Assembly (NCBI GenBank): GCA_964432595.1
Contig: CAYSOF010000019.1
Coordinates: 1-64,000 of the forward strand
DNA length: 64,000 bases
Direction: 5' to 3'
Source of the DNA: DASYLJ01 sp964432595
GTDB lineage: Bacteria; Desulfobacterota; Binatia; DP-6
Shown here: piece by piece, positions 42,676 to 52,732 of the stretch
How the letters are laid out: every line of letters starts with the position of its first letter
Numbering within the stretch: position 1 is the first letter of the stretch
The notes under the pieces: model-generated
The model's input: the letters and a program-made list of their open reading frames with translations, nothing else
Database searches by the model: none
Told to the model about the DNA's origin: nothing
Program-made: the position numbers and the translations under genes

Positions 42676-43095
42676 CTCGGCGATCTCCTGTGCGTGGCGC
42701 CGGCGACGACGATCGGAACCTCTGCGGGATGGGCGAGCGGACGCATGGCCTGGAGTGGGAGCTGGGATGTGATGCCGCCCGCTGCCGTCGGACGTGGCGG
42801 GCGGGTGCTCGCGAGCGACCTTAACGTCGCCTGACGAAGGTTATCAAGGCGAATTTCGGCAGATCTCGTACCCGCAGCTCGCCGATCTGCTCGCGGCGCC
42901 GAGCTCCCGTTCAGCGAGCCACCACAGATGCGGCCGACGCGATCGCCTGCATCGCGAGGCTCTCGGCAGCGGCATCGCATCCGTTCTACTTGGATCGCCC
43001 GCAATCTCACTCGACAAGCGCACACGTGAAGTGCGAGGGTGCCTGGATCGACGACGCTCCCCGGGCGTGATGCCTGGGCTCACCTGGGAACCCAC
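42676..43095. other. Divergent intergenic region between two giant protein genes
   Basis: About 420 bases between the 1418- and 1699-residue protein genes, which point away from each other. No credible small gene; the peptides of its open frames are Arg/Ser-rich noise. Both promoters must lie here but no strong -35/-10 pair stands out; the least GC-rich part is 42821-42865. Confidence 0.4.
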
Positions 43096-46000
43096 ATGAC
43101 AGTAGACGCCCGCTGCATCGTCGCCCTGCTCCTGACCGTCGCGACGGCGACGATCGCGCCCGCCTCGGCGCATGCCGCGTGCAATCTGATCCCCGGCGAG
43201 CGGAGCCAGTTCGACGGCGCGCTCGGCGTGGTCGACCGCCCGTTCGCGGGTCCGGGCGAGCCGGTCGAGGTGTCGCTCCGCGATTGCGACCAATCCGCCG
43301 GCCTGTCGGCGAACGCCGCCGATCACGTCGTCACCGTCCTGTTCACGCCGCCCGCCGGGCCGCCCAGCGCGGTCGTGCTCACCGCGGCCACCGACTGCAG
43401 CGCGATCGCCCCGGACATCGGCGCCTGCGAGGCGGCTCTCGGCGCCGGCGCCGCGGCGTTCTGCGTGAGCGGCGCGACGGCGGGGCTCGAAGTCGTCGAG
43501 CGGTCCGGGGTCCGGAACCTGCGGTTCCGCTTCCCGGACACCGACGCGCGCTGCAGCGGCGGCGCGGACGACGGCAGCCCGTGTGCCGTCGACGGCGACT
43601 GCACGGGCGGCACGTGCGCACCGGACGACGACGATCGCACGCTCGCCGGCGCCGCGCGCATCATCGTGACCGCGAGCGGTGCCCCGCTCGCGTGCGGCAT
43701 CTCGACCTGCGCCGCGCCGGCGGGCGCCCTGGCGTGCGTCGACGACATCTTCCGGAACACCGGCGCCTGCGAGCCGCGTGTCCCGAGCCGCGTGTTCCCG
43801 GCCTTCACGGCGCTCCCGCCGCCGAACCAGTACGCGCTCGAGTGCACCGAGGAGTCACCGCCCTGCGACGCGCTCCTCGGCGCCCAGGAGCTGCGGGCCG
43901 GCGTCGACGCCGGTGGCAACGTCTTGCTCCCCGTCGTCTGGGACGGCATCCGCGCAGAGCTCGACGGCATTCCAGCCGCCCGATTGGTCGAAGCGACGCT
44001 CGCGCTCCCGATCGCAGCACCTCCCTCCTTCGTGCGCTCGTTCTCTCCGGAGGGACGTGCACTCGCGCCGGTCTTCGAGCCGAAGCGCGGCGGCGCGGGT
44101 CTCAGGCTGTTCGGCTCGACGGACGCACCCTACACGATCCTCCGGCTGGCGCGCCGAAGCGACGTGCCGGGCGCGTGCAGCGGCGGCGCCAACGACGGCG
44201 ACGTCTGCAACGCCGACGGCGACTGTCCCGGCGGCACGTGCGGCGACGCGCGTTGCGTCGGCGGCGGCGCCGATGGCACCGTCTGCCGCGGCGACGTGCA
44301 GTGTCCCGGCGGCAGCTGCGGCGCGGGCATCTTTGACATGAGCGGTCTCGTCGTCGGTGATGGCACCGGACCGGCCGTGCTCGAGCGGGCGGCGCTCGCC
44401 GACGGCGTCTGCCAGAACGATCCGTCGCTCGCCTGTACGCCCGGCTCGTGCCCGAGCGGACCGTGCGTCGGCTACAAGCTCACGACCGGTCCGCCCGTGC
44501 CGCTCGAGGGCCTCGTCGCGCGCAACGAGCTCGGCGAGCTCAGCCTCTCCGAACGCATCGACCAGGTCGATCGCAACGGCGACGGCGACGACAGCGATCT
44601 GATCGTGACCCTGCGCGAGCCGGACACCGGGGTCATCCAGCCGCTCGGTCCGACGCCGGGATGCGGCCTCGATCCGGGCGCGATCGGCCGCTCGGTGATC
44701 CGCGTCTCGTCGCCGCCGCTCCTCCTCCCGGCCGCCGCCAAGGAGAGCGGTATTCTCGCCTTCGTCGAGTCCGAGTCGGGCCAAGGCTGCGACATCAATG
44801 GCGACGGCGACCAGGAGGACGGCATCCTGCGCGTCTTCGCGGCCGGACCGTCCGAGCTGACGGATGCCCTCCCGCCGCTGACCGTCGATGCGGCCCCGGT
44901 GATCAACGACCGCGCGCTCGTCGTCTCGAACGGGCTCGTCGTGTTTCGCGGCTCCGAGCTCGAACGCGCCGCGAAGATCACCGAGCGCGTCAGCACGACG
45001 AGCGGTGGAGCGGAAGCCCTGGGCGGCGACAGCACGAACCCGGCCGCGCCGCGGGGCGGGATGGTCGCCTTCCAGAGCGACGCCACGAATCTCGTGGCGG
45101 GCGACGGCAACACCGCGACCGACGTCTTCGAGAAGAACCTGAGCGACGGCAGCATCGCGCGCCTGAGCGTCGGTCCCGGCAACGTCGAGGCGAACGGCCC
45201 CTCCGCCAACCCGGCGCGGTGGGGCGGCGACCTCGTGTTCGAGAGCGCCGCGAGCAACCTGCGCTCGACGCCGGACGGGAACGGCCTCATCGACGTGTTC
45301 GGACGGAGAGGCGGGGTGAATCGGCGCTTCAACGTGGATGAAAACGGCAACGCGGCGGTGGGCGGCGATTCGCGGCACATCGAGGGGCGAGAAGGCGACA
45401 AGTTGGTCTTCGAGAGTGACGCCACCAATCTCGTCGCCGGCGACACGAATGGTGTGACGGACGTCTTCGAAAACTTCTTTGGCTTCTCGTTCGGGGGCTC
45501 GACGAACATCCTCACCTTGGTCAGCGTCGCGACCGACGGCGGCCCGGCGAACGGGCCGTCGCGCCGGCCGACCTCCCATATCCTGGCGCTACCCTTCCCC
45601 TGGGTTGCGTACGAGAGCGATGCCACGAACCTCGTCGTCGACGACGACAACGGCGTGACGGACATCTTCCTAGCGGGCTATACCTTCTTCGACGTCTTCA
45701 CGACGCGGGTGAGCGTCGGCCTCGGCGGCATGCAGGCGAACGGGCCGTCGCGGCGACCCTATCTCGCGGCCGACGGCGACGCCTTCAACCCCGACCAGAT
45801 CGTGGCGTTCGAGAGCGACGCCACCAATCTGGTCCCCGGCGACACCAACGGCGCCGCCGACGTCTTCGTCGTCCCAGTGCGGGACGGCGTACCCACCCGC
45901 GCCGTCGAGCGGATCAGCGTCGCGACGGGCGGCGGGCAGGCGGACGGACCGTCGAGCATCCGGCGCATCTCCGAGGACGGCCGCTACGTGGCGTTCGTTT

Positions 46001-48195
46001 CGGACGCGACGAACCTCGTGTCCAACGACACCAACGGCGCCACCGACGTCTTCGTGCACGACCGGGTCACCCGCAGCACGACGCGCGTCAACGTCGACTC
46101 GGCGGGCACCCAGAGCGCCGGCGATGCCGGGAATCCCGCCAACGTCGGGTTCCAGAGGGCGGCGGACGGGATCGCCTTCGCCAGCGGCGCCGGCGACCTC
46201 GTCGCGAACGACACCAACGGCCTCGTCGACGTCTTTCTCCGCAGGGTTGATCCCGCCGACCCGCTCGGGGCCGGCAACCTCTACCCCGACGGGTTTCTCG
46301 GCGACAGCGTGCTGCAGATCTTCGACAGCGCGAATCCGGGACCGCCGGTCACGCTCTGCCCGACCAATCTCGTCAAGGCGAAGAGCGGCCGCGTCGTCTA
46401 CACCCTCGCGGAGCGCCCCGCGGCGGAATCCGGGACGGCCGCGTGCCCGACCGGCGATCTCGACGGCAACGGTTCGGACGACGACGACCAGCCGGTCCTT
46501 CACTACTGGGACGCAAGCCTCGGACTCCCCGTGAACCTCGGTCGGCGAGTCGACGGCGTCGCGATGTCCGACGGCTGGATCGCCGCCGCCACGTACACGT
46601 CCGGCGGCCCCCGGCTCGGCGTTCACCAGATCTGCAGCCCGATGCTCTCGTGCGATTGGATCACGCCGAACTTTGGTGGGGACTTCCGGCTCATGACCGG
46701 CGATCCCGCCGTCGCGGGAGACCTCGTGGGCGCCCTGGTGGTCGAGGCGTCCGGGGAGGAACAAGGCGTCGACCTGAACGACGACGGCGACGCCGGCGAC
46801 GCCGTGCTCCACCTCTACGACGCGACCAAGAAGAAGCGGCTCAATACGGAGCTCGCGGCGACGGACTTCGTGATGGGCGAGCGTGCCACGAGCGCGTGCG
46901 GCGACGTGCAGCTGACGGCGCTGCGGGTGCGGGAGGCGAGCCAGGGCGACGCGGATCTGAACGGCGACGGCGACACGGACGACCGGGTCATGGCCGTCCA
47001 CGACGCGGTGTCCGGCATCACGCGCGTCATCGGCCAAGCCGCGACGCCGTGCACGTTCCCGGCCTGCGACCCGCGCACACCCTACCGCGTCGAGGGATCG
47101 AAGATCACGTTCCTCACGGCGGAGGCCGAGCAGGGCGGCCAGGATCTCAGCGGCGAAGGCCACACCGACGACGTCGTGCTCCAGGTATACGACTTCTGCG
47201 GCAACGTCGTGACGCCGATCGGTCCGGTCGACGAGCGCTCGCCGCTCGACTCGACCAAGGAGGTCGAGGCCAGCACGATCGCTCTCGTCGAGGCCGGCCG
47301 CTGCGACGGCGGCGCGTGCACGCCCGGCGGCAACGAGTGCGTACAGGGCGAGTTCTGCGAGCTCGATCGCTGCGAGGTCGGCTTCGGGACGTGCGCGCGC
47401 CACACCGAGTTCGCGTGCGCGACCGACGCCGATTGCCACCGCTGCATCCTGCGCGTGCCGGGAAGCTGCCGCGACGACGGCGACTGCCCGAGCGGCACGG
47501 CCTGCGAGACCCAGCTCGTCACCGCCGTCACGACCGCGGCCGACGGCGACGGCGACGGCGTGCCCGACGAGCTCGACAACTGCCCGGAGGCGCCGAATCC
47601 GACGCAGACCGACGGCGACGGCGACCGTATCGGCGATCGCTGCGACGTCGCCCCGCTGTCCTGCGCGCCGGCGCCGATGCCGGGCTGCCGGCTTCCGAGC
47701 GTACCCGGCAGCTCCCCCCTCGTCCTCAAGGACAGCGCGATCGACGCCAAGGACGCGGTGTCGTGGAAGTGGTCGAAGGGCAGCGACACCGCACTCGTGG
47801 ACTTCGGCGATCCGACGACGACCGAAGGCTACGTGCTCTGCATCTACGACGCCGTTCCCGGACTCGACTTCGCTGCGAGCGCCCCCGCCGGCGGCGCCTG
47901 CAAGAACGGCAAGCCGTGCTGGAAGGCGAGCGGCACCAAGGGCTTCAAGTACGGCGACGCCGAACGAACGCCCGAGGGCGTCCAGAAGCTCAGCCTCCAG
48001 TCCGGCCCCGCGGGAAAGGCCAAGATCGGATTCACCGGCAAGGCCGAGCCCCTCCGGATGCCGGCGCTCGACGGCCTCGTCTTTCCCCTGGTCGTCCAGC
48101 TGCAGGGCACGCACGGTGCGTGTTGGGCCGCCACCTATGCCGTGCCCCCGCTCGCCCACGGCGCAGGACTCGTGAAGGCCAAAGACGGTCCGTGA
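43096..48195 (+). CDS. Giant exported PD40-repeat protein with thrombospondin-type-3 calcium repeats
   Basis: 1699 residues from ATG 43096. Signal peptide MTVDARCIVALLLTVATATIAPASAHAA. Early Cys-rich modules follow the pattern C.GG..DG..C..D.DCPGGTC (about residues 150-180 and 360-410). The centre (about residues 640-1050) repeats a ~50-residue propeller blade 'VAFESDATNLVAGDTNGVTDVFV..' at least six times, of PD40/TolB type. Near residue 1490 DGDGDGVPDELDNCPEAPNPTQTDGDGDRIGDRCD is a thrombospondin type 3 calcium module. The last 160 residues (KWSKGSDTALVDFGDP..YVLCIYD..PAGGACKNGKPCWK..GFKYGD) form a Cys-containing beta module typical of large Binatia-like exported proteins. Surface role unknown. 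Confidence 0.8.
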   Translation: MTVDARCIVALLLTVATATIAPASAHAACNLIPGERSQFDGALGVVDRPFAGPGEPVEVSLRDCDQSAGLSANAADHVVTVLFTPPAGPPSAVVLTAATDCSAIAPDIGACEAALGAGAAAFCVSGATAGLEVVERSGVRNLRFRFPDTDARCSGGADDGSPCAVDGDCTGGTCAPDDDDRTLAGAARIIVTASGAPLACGISTCAAPAGALACVDDIFRNTGACEPRVPSRVFPAFTALPPPNQYALECTEESPPCDALLGAQELRAGVDAGGNVLLPVVWDGIRAELDGIPAARLVEATLALPIAAPPSFVRSFSPEGRALAPVFEPKRGGAGLRLFGSTDAPYTILRLARRSDVPGACSGGANDGDVCNADGDCPGGTCGDARCVGGGADGTVCRGDVQCPGGSCGAGIFDMSGLVVGDGTGPAVLERAALADGVCQNDPSLACTPGSCPSGPCVGYKLTTGPPVPLEGLVARNELGELSLSERIDQVDRNGDGDDSDLIVTLREPDTGVIQPLGPTPGCGLDPGAIGRSVIRVSSPPLLLPAAAKESGILAFVESESGQGCDINGDGDQEDGILRVFAAGPSELTDALPPLTVDAAPVINDRALVVSNGLVVFRGSELERAAKITERVSTTSGGAEALGGDSTNPAAPRGGMVAFQSDATNLVAGDGNTATDVFEKNLSDGSIARLSVGPGNVEANGPSANPARWGGDLVFESAASNLRSTPDGNGLIDVFGRRGGVNRRFNVDENGNAAVGGDSRHIEGREGDKLVFESDATNLVAGDTNGVTDVFENFFGFSFGGSTNILTLVSVATDGGPANGPSRRPTSHILALPFPWVAYESDATNLVVDDDNGVTDIFLAGYTFFDVFTTRVSVGLGGMQANGPSRRPYLAADGDAFNPDQIVAFESDATNLVPGDTNGAADVFVVPVRDGVPTRAVERISVATGGGQADGPSSIRRISEDGRYVAFVSDATNLVSNDTNGATDVFVHDRVTRSTTRVNVDSAGTQSAGDAGNPANVGFQRAADGIAFASGAGDLVANDTNGLVDVFLRRVDPADPLGAGNLYPDGFLGDSVLQIFDSANPGPPVTLCPTNLVKAKSGRVVYTLAERPAAESGTAACPTGDLDGNGSDDDDQPVLHYWDASLGLPVNLGRRVDGVAMSDGWIAAATYTSGGPRLGVHQICSPMLSCDWITPNFGGDFRLMTGDPAVAGDLVGALVVEASGEEQGVDLNDDGDAGDAVLHLYDATKKKRLNTELAATDFVMGERATSACGDVQLTALRVREASQGDADLNGDGDTDDRVMAVHDAVSGITRVIGQAATPCTFPACDPRTPYRVEGSKITFLTAEAEQGGQDLSGEGHTDDVVLQVYDFCGNVVTPIGPVDERSPLDSTKEVEASTIALVEAGRCDGGACTPGGNECVQGEFCELDRCEVGFGTCARHTEFACATDADCHRCILRVPGSCRDDGDCPSGTACETQLVTAVTTAADGDGDGVPDELDNCPEAPNPTQTDGDGDRIGDRCDVAPLSCAPAPMPGCRLPSVPGSSPLVLKDSAIDAKDAVSWKWSKGSDTALVDFGDPTTTEGYVLCIYDAVPGLDFAASAPAGGACKNGKPCWKASGTKGFKYGDAERTPEGVQKLSLQSGPAGKAKIGFTGKAEPLRMPALDGLVFPLVVQLQGTHGACWAATYAVPPLAHGAGLVKAKDGP

Positions 48196-48233
48196 CCTCC
48201 GGAGCGTCGCGGCGCAGCACCCAGCGAACGCGG

Positions 48234-49781
48234 TTACGGCAGATGGCGGCGGACGATCCGATCGGTGCTGCCGTCTGGGTTCGCGGTGCCGATCAGAATG
48301 CGGCCCTGTGCATCGAGCGCCAACGTGCCGAGTAGGACACCGATCCTGCCGAAGCGACCGAACTCCGGGTCGACCGTGCCGTCGGCGAGCAAGCGGACGA
48401 GTCCGGGGTCCGCATAGGCGAGATACGTGCCGTCGGCCTGGACGACGAGCGGGATCGCGGGCGCGAGGAACGTTGCGGGCGGGGTCGTACAGGTCGCGTC
48501 GAAACCGGCACCGTCCTCGGGCACGCGCGTGATGCGGTAGCCGGTGTCGAGGCGCAACGCGTGCACGATGCTGCCGTCGTTCAACGCTTCCACGAACACG
48601 CCGGTCCCGACCGGGTTCACGGCTACGCAGACGAGGCCGCCGGCGGCGAACGTCGGATCGGGCGATCCTGACGCGAGGAAGCGACGAAGCTGGGCGTGCT
48701 CGCCGTCACTGCCCATGGCGATGACGCGCGCATCGTCGTCCACGGCCACCGGTCGCCATCCGATCGTGGCCACGAGGTTCACCGCGCTCGCCACGCTGCC
48801 GTCCGCCGCCCACGTCGTGATGATCCCGTCGCCACCGATCGCGACGACGCCCCCATCGGAGGTGGCGGCCGCGGCGAAGACCGGCCGCGTCAGCGGCACC
48901 CCGACGAACGTCGGGTCCGGAGTGCCGTCCGACCGGAAGCGGCGCGCATTCGACGCCGACGGAGAGGCGTTCTGCGCCCACGCGAGGCCGCCGTCGGGCG
49001 TCACGTCGGCATACGGTGGGCCACCGTCCGTCACGACCTGACGAAAATCCGGATCGATCGTGCCGTCGGCGCGGAGGCGGTCGACGAAGACCATGTTGCC
49101 GAAGCGCTCGGGAGCCGACGGGTCCGCCGCCACGCCGACGACGTACATCGAACCATCCGCTCGCGGCACGATGCTCGTCACCGTGGTGTACGCGCAGCCG
49201 TCGCCGACACATTTGGACGGCGGACCCGGGATCGTCACGACGCCGTCCGTCCCGAACGTGCGGTCGGGTCGCCCGCCGACGCCGAGGCATCGGCAGTGAT
49301 CGCAGGTGCCGGTCGTGCAGGCCGCGCCGTCCGGCTCGCAATCTTCGTCGGCGAACCTGTCGACGGCGCCGTCGCCGCACGTCGACCGCACGGCGACCAG
49401 CCGCTCGGCACGACGGCCGCGCTCTTTGATGCGGCCGACGAACCGCTCGCACCGCTCGAGCCGCAGCCGGAGCCCGGGCAGGTCCTCCGTCGGCGCTTGG
49501 TTCACCCGCCAGCGTCCTCGCGCGCCGGTCGTCAGGGGCGCGGTCGTGGCCGCGTCGTACCCGTCTCCGCGGCCGCGGGCGAGGGCGTCCAAGTGTAGCG
49601 TCCCGTCCCGCCGCTCGACGGTGGCGCGGAGCCCGATGATGCGTCCCGCGCGGACCCGCGGCGACTTCGAGATCACATGGTACGCCCCCGCGGGCTGGCA
49701 GGGATCGACGGTTCGCGCGTCCGCCATCGGAGCCGTCAGCAGACACACGACGGCGACCGCGGCACCGAGTCCAGGATGCAT
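48234..49781 (-). CDS. Exported delta-60-repeat protein
   Basis: 515 residues from ATG 49781. Signal peptide MHPGLGAAVAVVCLLTAPMADA. Cysteines cluster at STCGDGAVDRFADEDCEPDGAACTTGTCDHCRC, a Cys-rich linker like those in the preceding giant protein. From there on come delta-60 beta-propeller repeats: GRPDRTFGTDGVV, DRLRADGTIDPDFRQ, RFRSDGTPDPTF, RFLASGSPDPTFAAGG and LLADGTVDPEFGRFG. A secreted or outer-membrane recognition protein is likely; function unknown. It converges with the 1699-residue gene. Confidence 0.8.
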   Translation of the reverse strand: MHPGLGAAVAVVCLLTAPMADARTVDPCQPAGAYHVISKSPRVRAGRIIGLRATVERRDGTLHLDALARGRGDGYDAATTAPLTTGARGRWRVNQAPTEDLPGLRLRLERCERFVGRIKERGRRAERLVAVRSTCGDGAVDRFADEDCEPDGAACTTGTCDHCRCLGVGGRPDRTFGTDGVVTIPGPPSKCVGDGCAYTTVTSIVPRADGSMYVVGVAADPSAPERFGNMVFVDRLRADGTIDPDFRQVVTDGGPPYADVTPDGGLAWAQNASPSASNARRFRSDGTPDPTFVGVPLTRPVFAAAATSDGGVVAIGGDGIITTWAADGSVASAVNLVATIGWRPVAVDDDARVIAMGSDGEHAQLRRFLASGSPDPTFAAGGLVCVAVNPVGTGVFVEALNDGSIVHALRLDTGYRITRVPEDGAGFDATCTTPPATFLAPAIPLVVQADGTYLAYADPGLVRLLADGTVDPEFGRFGRIGVLLGTLALDAQGRILIGTANPDGSTDRIVRRHLP

Positions 49782-49903
49782 GACGGCATGCTAGCCGATG
49801 GGTCTCGCGAACGGCCAGCATGATCGTGCCGAACGGCACCCGTCGCGCTCGTCGTGGCGCAGCCGGGGCCCGATCCCGACGATCCTTCACGCGCTTCGCG
49901 CGC
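49782..49903. other. Short intergenic region, no feature seen
   Basis: About 120 bases between the start of the delta-60 gene and the end of the acyl-CoA ligase gene, both on the minus strand. No hairpin with a T-run is visible. Confidence 0.3.
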
Positions 49904-51358
49904 TCACCCCAGCAGCGGCCGCCCCGCCCCCTCACGCAGCTTGTACTTCTCCACCCGCTGCGTCGGCGTCTTCGGCAGGCTGTCGCGGAACTCCCACAGC
50001 CGCGGCACCTGGAACTTCGCGAGCCGCGCCGACGCGAACGCCTGCAGCTCCTCCGCCGTCACCGGCTCCTTCGTCACGACGAACGCCTTGATCTCCTGCC
50101 CGAGCACCGGCTCGGGCACGCCGATCACCGCGACGTCGACGACGGCCGGATGCTCGCGGATCGTCTTCTCGACCAGCACCGAGCTGACGTTCTCGCCGCC
50201 ACGGCGAATGACGTCACGCTTGCGGTCGACGAAGTAGAGCCAGCCGTCCTCGTCGAGGTAGCCGAGGTCGCCGCTCCAGAACCAGTCGTCGCGCAGCGCC
50301 TCCGCCGTCGACACGGGGTCCCGGAAGTACGCCGCCATCCGCGCGGGCGAGTAGACGGCGATCTCGCCGACGCCGCGCGCCGGCAGGTCGTTCCCCGCGT
50401 CGTCGACGACGCGCAGCCGTACGCCCGGCACCGGCGGCCCGCACGACCCCGCGCGCGGCGGCTGGCCGAGCGGCTCGATCGTGACGACGCCCGCGTCGGT
50501 CGAGCCGAAGCACTCGAGCACCGCCTGCACGCCGAAGCGCTCGATGATGCGCTCGCGGATCGGCGCGCTGCCGAGACCGAGGATCACGCGCAGCGGGTTC
50601 TCGCGCTCCAGGTCCGACGGCTCGCGCGTCAGCAGCATCGCCAGCACGGTGCCCAGCGTGTAGACGACGGTCGCGCCGGTCTCGTGCACGAGCGGCCAGA
50701 ACGCCGACGCCGAGAACGTCTTCGGGAACGCCGCCGTGCCGCCCGCGTGCAGCGCCGTCACCACCGAGCCCCACGCATTGCCGTGGAAGAGCGGCGTGAC
50801 CGACAGGATCGTGTCGTCGGGCGTGAGCCGTAGCGCCTCGATGAAGTGGGGCCCGCTCGTGCCGGTACGGCCGTGTGTGAAGAGCACGCCCTTCGGGCGA
50901 CCGGTCGTGCCGGACGTGTAGAGGAGCGTCGAAAACGATCCCTCGTCCACGCGGACCGCGACGGGGCCGTCGTTCGCATCGGCCGCCAGTGTCGTCGCGA
51001 GCACGGTCCGCACGCCCAGCTCGCGCATCGCCTCGTCGCTCGCCGCATCGGTCACGACGACCTGCGGCTCGCAGTGCTTCAGGATGTAGCCCAGCTCCGA
51101 CGCGCCGAGGCCCGGATTCACCGGGTTCAGGATGGCGCCCGCGCGCAATACGCCGAACGCCGCGACGACGTACTCGATGGAATTGCCGAGCGCGAGCGTC
51201 ACGCGCTCGCCGGGCTCGACGTCGAGGTCGCGCAGCGCGTTCGCCGCACGGTTGGCCAGCGTGTCGAACTCGGCGTAGGTGACCGCCCTGCCCTCGTGCC
51301 GGAGGAACACCCGGTCGCCACGCGTCGCCACGTGGCGGGCGAGGACGTCGAGAATCAT
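49904..51358 (-). CDS. AMP-forming acyl-CoA ligase
   Basis: 484 residues from ATG 51358, which overlaps the SDR stop (ATGA). Last gene of the catabolic operon. The AMP-binding motif is LLYTSGTTGRPKG, and the later family motifs are present (GSTDAG, YLDEDGWLYFVDRKRDVIRRGGENVSS, and a C-terminal lysine in PKTPTQRVEKYKLRE). It should activate a carboxylic acid to an acyl-CoA through an acyl-adenylate. Likely acts on the acid produced by the upstream dehydrogenases and hydrolases. Confidence 0.88.
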   Translation of the reverse strand: MILDVLARHVATRGDRVFLRHEGRAVTYAEFDTLANRAANALRDLDVEPGERVTLALGNSIEYVVAAFGVLRAGAILNPVNPGLGASELGYILKHCEPQVVVTDAASDEAMRELGVRTVLATTLAADANDGPVAVRVDEGSFSTLLYTSGTTGRPKGVLFTHGRTGTSGPHFIEALRLTPDDTILSVTPLFHGNAWGSVVTALHAGGTAAFPKTFSASAFWPLVHETGATVVYTLGTVLAMLLTREPSDLERENPLRVILGLGSAPIRERIIERFGVQAVLECFGSTDAGVVTIEPLGQPPRAGSCGPPVPGVRLRVVDDAGNDLPARGVGEIAVYSPARMAAYFRDPVSTAEALRDDWFWSGDLGYLDEDGWLYFVDRKRDVIRRGGENVSSVLVEKTIREHPAVVDVAVIGVPEPVLGQEIKAFVVTKEPVTAEELQAFASARLAKFQVPRLWEFRDSLPKTPTQRVEKYKLREGAGRPLLG

Positions 51359-52116
51359 GCGAGCGTACCGCCGTCGGCCGCCAGCGCGACGCCGTTGATC
51401 ATGCGCGCGTCGTCCGATGCCAGGAATGCGATGATGCCGGCGACGTCCGACGGATCGGAGAAGTGGCCAAACTTGGGCGGCGACGCATAGTTGATCAGCT
51501 GCTGCTCGAAATCGGGACGCAGCAGGAAGAAGCGCGCGAGGGGCGTGCGGACGGCGCCCGGGCAGACGCAGTTGAAGCGCAGGTCGCGCGTCGCGAACTC
51601 GAGCGCCAGGGATCGGGTGAGGTTGAGCAGCCCCGCCTTCGACGCCGCATAGTGCGGCGCGTAGGCCACGCCCCGCAGCGCCGACGTCGACGCCACGTTC
51701 ACGACGTTCCCGGCCGGCGGCTTGAGCAGATGCGGCAGCGCGGCCTTCGTGGTGTTGAACGCGCCCGTCATGTTGACGGCGAGCGTGCGCTGCCATTCGG
51801 CCAGCTCGAGCTCTTCGAAGCGTGCGAAGCTGCCCACGCCCGCGACGTTGATGAGGATGTTCAGCGCGCCGAACGTCTCGACGGCGCGCTCGACGGCCCC
51901 CTGTACCGACGCCGGATCGGCCACGTCGCAGTGCGTACCGTCGCACTGCCCGCCGCCGGCGCGGATCGAGCCGACCGTCTCCGAGAGCCCATCGCGATCG
52001 ACATCGACACCGAACACCCGGGCGCCCTCGGCCGCGAACAGCGACGCCGTCGCGCGGCCGATGCCGGACCCGGCGCCCGTCACGAACGCGACGCGTCCCG
52101 CGAACCGCTCACCCAC
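51355..52116 (-). CDS. Short-chain dehydrogenase/reductase
   Basis: 253 residues from a GTG overlapping the isochorismatase-like gene's end by eight bases. Classical SDR: cofactor motif TGAGSGIG (13-20), NVAG (90-93), and catalytic residues Asn115, Ser143, Tyr156 and Lys160 (ASTSALRG, YAASK). ARVFGVDVDRDGL after strand 2 carries an Asp, which favours NAD over NADP. It probably oxidises a hydroxyl in the same degradation route. Overlaps the acyl-CoA ligase start. Confidence 0.88.
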   Translation of the reverse strand: MGERFAGRVAFVTGAGSGIGRATASLFAAEGARVFGVDVDRDGLSETVGSIRAGGGQCDGTHCDVADPASVQGAVERAVETFGALNILINVAGVGSFARFEELELAEWQRTLAVNMTGAFNTTKAALPHLLKPPAGNVVNVASTSALRGVAYAPHYAASKAGLLNLTRSLALEFATRDLRFNCVCPGAVRTPLARFFLLRPDFEQQLINYASPPKFGHFSDPSDVAGIIAFLASDDARMINGVALAADGGTLA

Positions 52117-52732
52117 GCCAGGCCCCTTCGACCTGCTCGACGGTGGCGATGGTCGCGAGCAGGCGCAGCGTGTTCTCCATCACGGCCGCGACGTACTCGT
52201 CGGGCGTCCCGGTGACCGCCTCGCGCGGGATCACGACCTGGTAGCCGGAGTTGACCGCGTCGATCGTCAGCGCGGTGATCCCGATGTTCACCGACACGCC
52301 GGTCGCGACCACCGTCTTCACGCCGAGGTTCCGCAGAATCTGGTCGAGCTCCGTCGCGTGGAACGGGCTCAGCCCGTGATACCGCTCGAGCACCCAGTCG
52401 GTCTCGACGGGCGCCAGCGCCGACACGGGCCGCTGCTGCGGCGACCCCGGCGTCAGCGGCGTCGGGCTCTTCTTGGTCGCCGCGAGCAGCAGACAGTTCA
52501 CCGTGGCGCCGCCGCCGTCGGGACGCCGCGCCATCGTGCAATGGAACACCGGCACCTGCCGCGCGCGTGCCGCATGCAGCACGCGCGCGATCTGCGCCAC
52601 CGTCCCGTGGCGCTTCACCGCGTCCGCCAGCGCGCCGAGCTTCCCGCCCTCGCCGATGATCCCCTCCTGGCACTCCATCAACAGCAGCGCCGTGTGACGG
52701 GGATCGAGCAGCGCCGGCAGATCGATCGGCAT
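52109..52732 (-). CDS. Isochorismatase-fold hydrolase lacking the catalytic Cys
   Basis: 207 residues from ATG 52732, sharing one base with the upstream stop (TGATG). The fold is the isochorismatase/nicotinamidase one (LLLMECQEGIIG; ATGVSVNIGITALTIDAVNSGYQVVIPREAVTG). Two catalytic positions differ from amidohydrolase members: the N-terminal aspartate is Glu in MECQE, and the nucleophilic cysteine is Gly in GVSVNIGIT. True isochorismatases also have Gly there, so hydrolysis of a vinyl ether or a non-catalytic role is possible; a nicotinamidase-type amide hydrolase is unlikely. Confidence 0.8.
   Translation of the reverse strand: MPIDLPALLDPRHTALLLMECQEGIIGEGGKLGALADAVKRHGTVAQIARVLHAARARQVPVFHCTMARRPDGGGATVNCLLLAATKKSPTPLTPGSPQQRPVSALAPVETDWVLERYHGLSPFHATELDQILRNLGVKTVVATGVSVNIGITALTIDAVNSGYQVVIPREAVTGTPDEYVAAVMENTLRLLATIATVEQVEGAWRG

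Noticed and set aside
42844..43025. Small genes in the divergent giant-protein gap
   Set aside because: Frames are short, Arg/Ser-rich and without ribosome sites.
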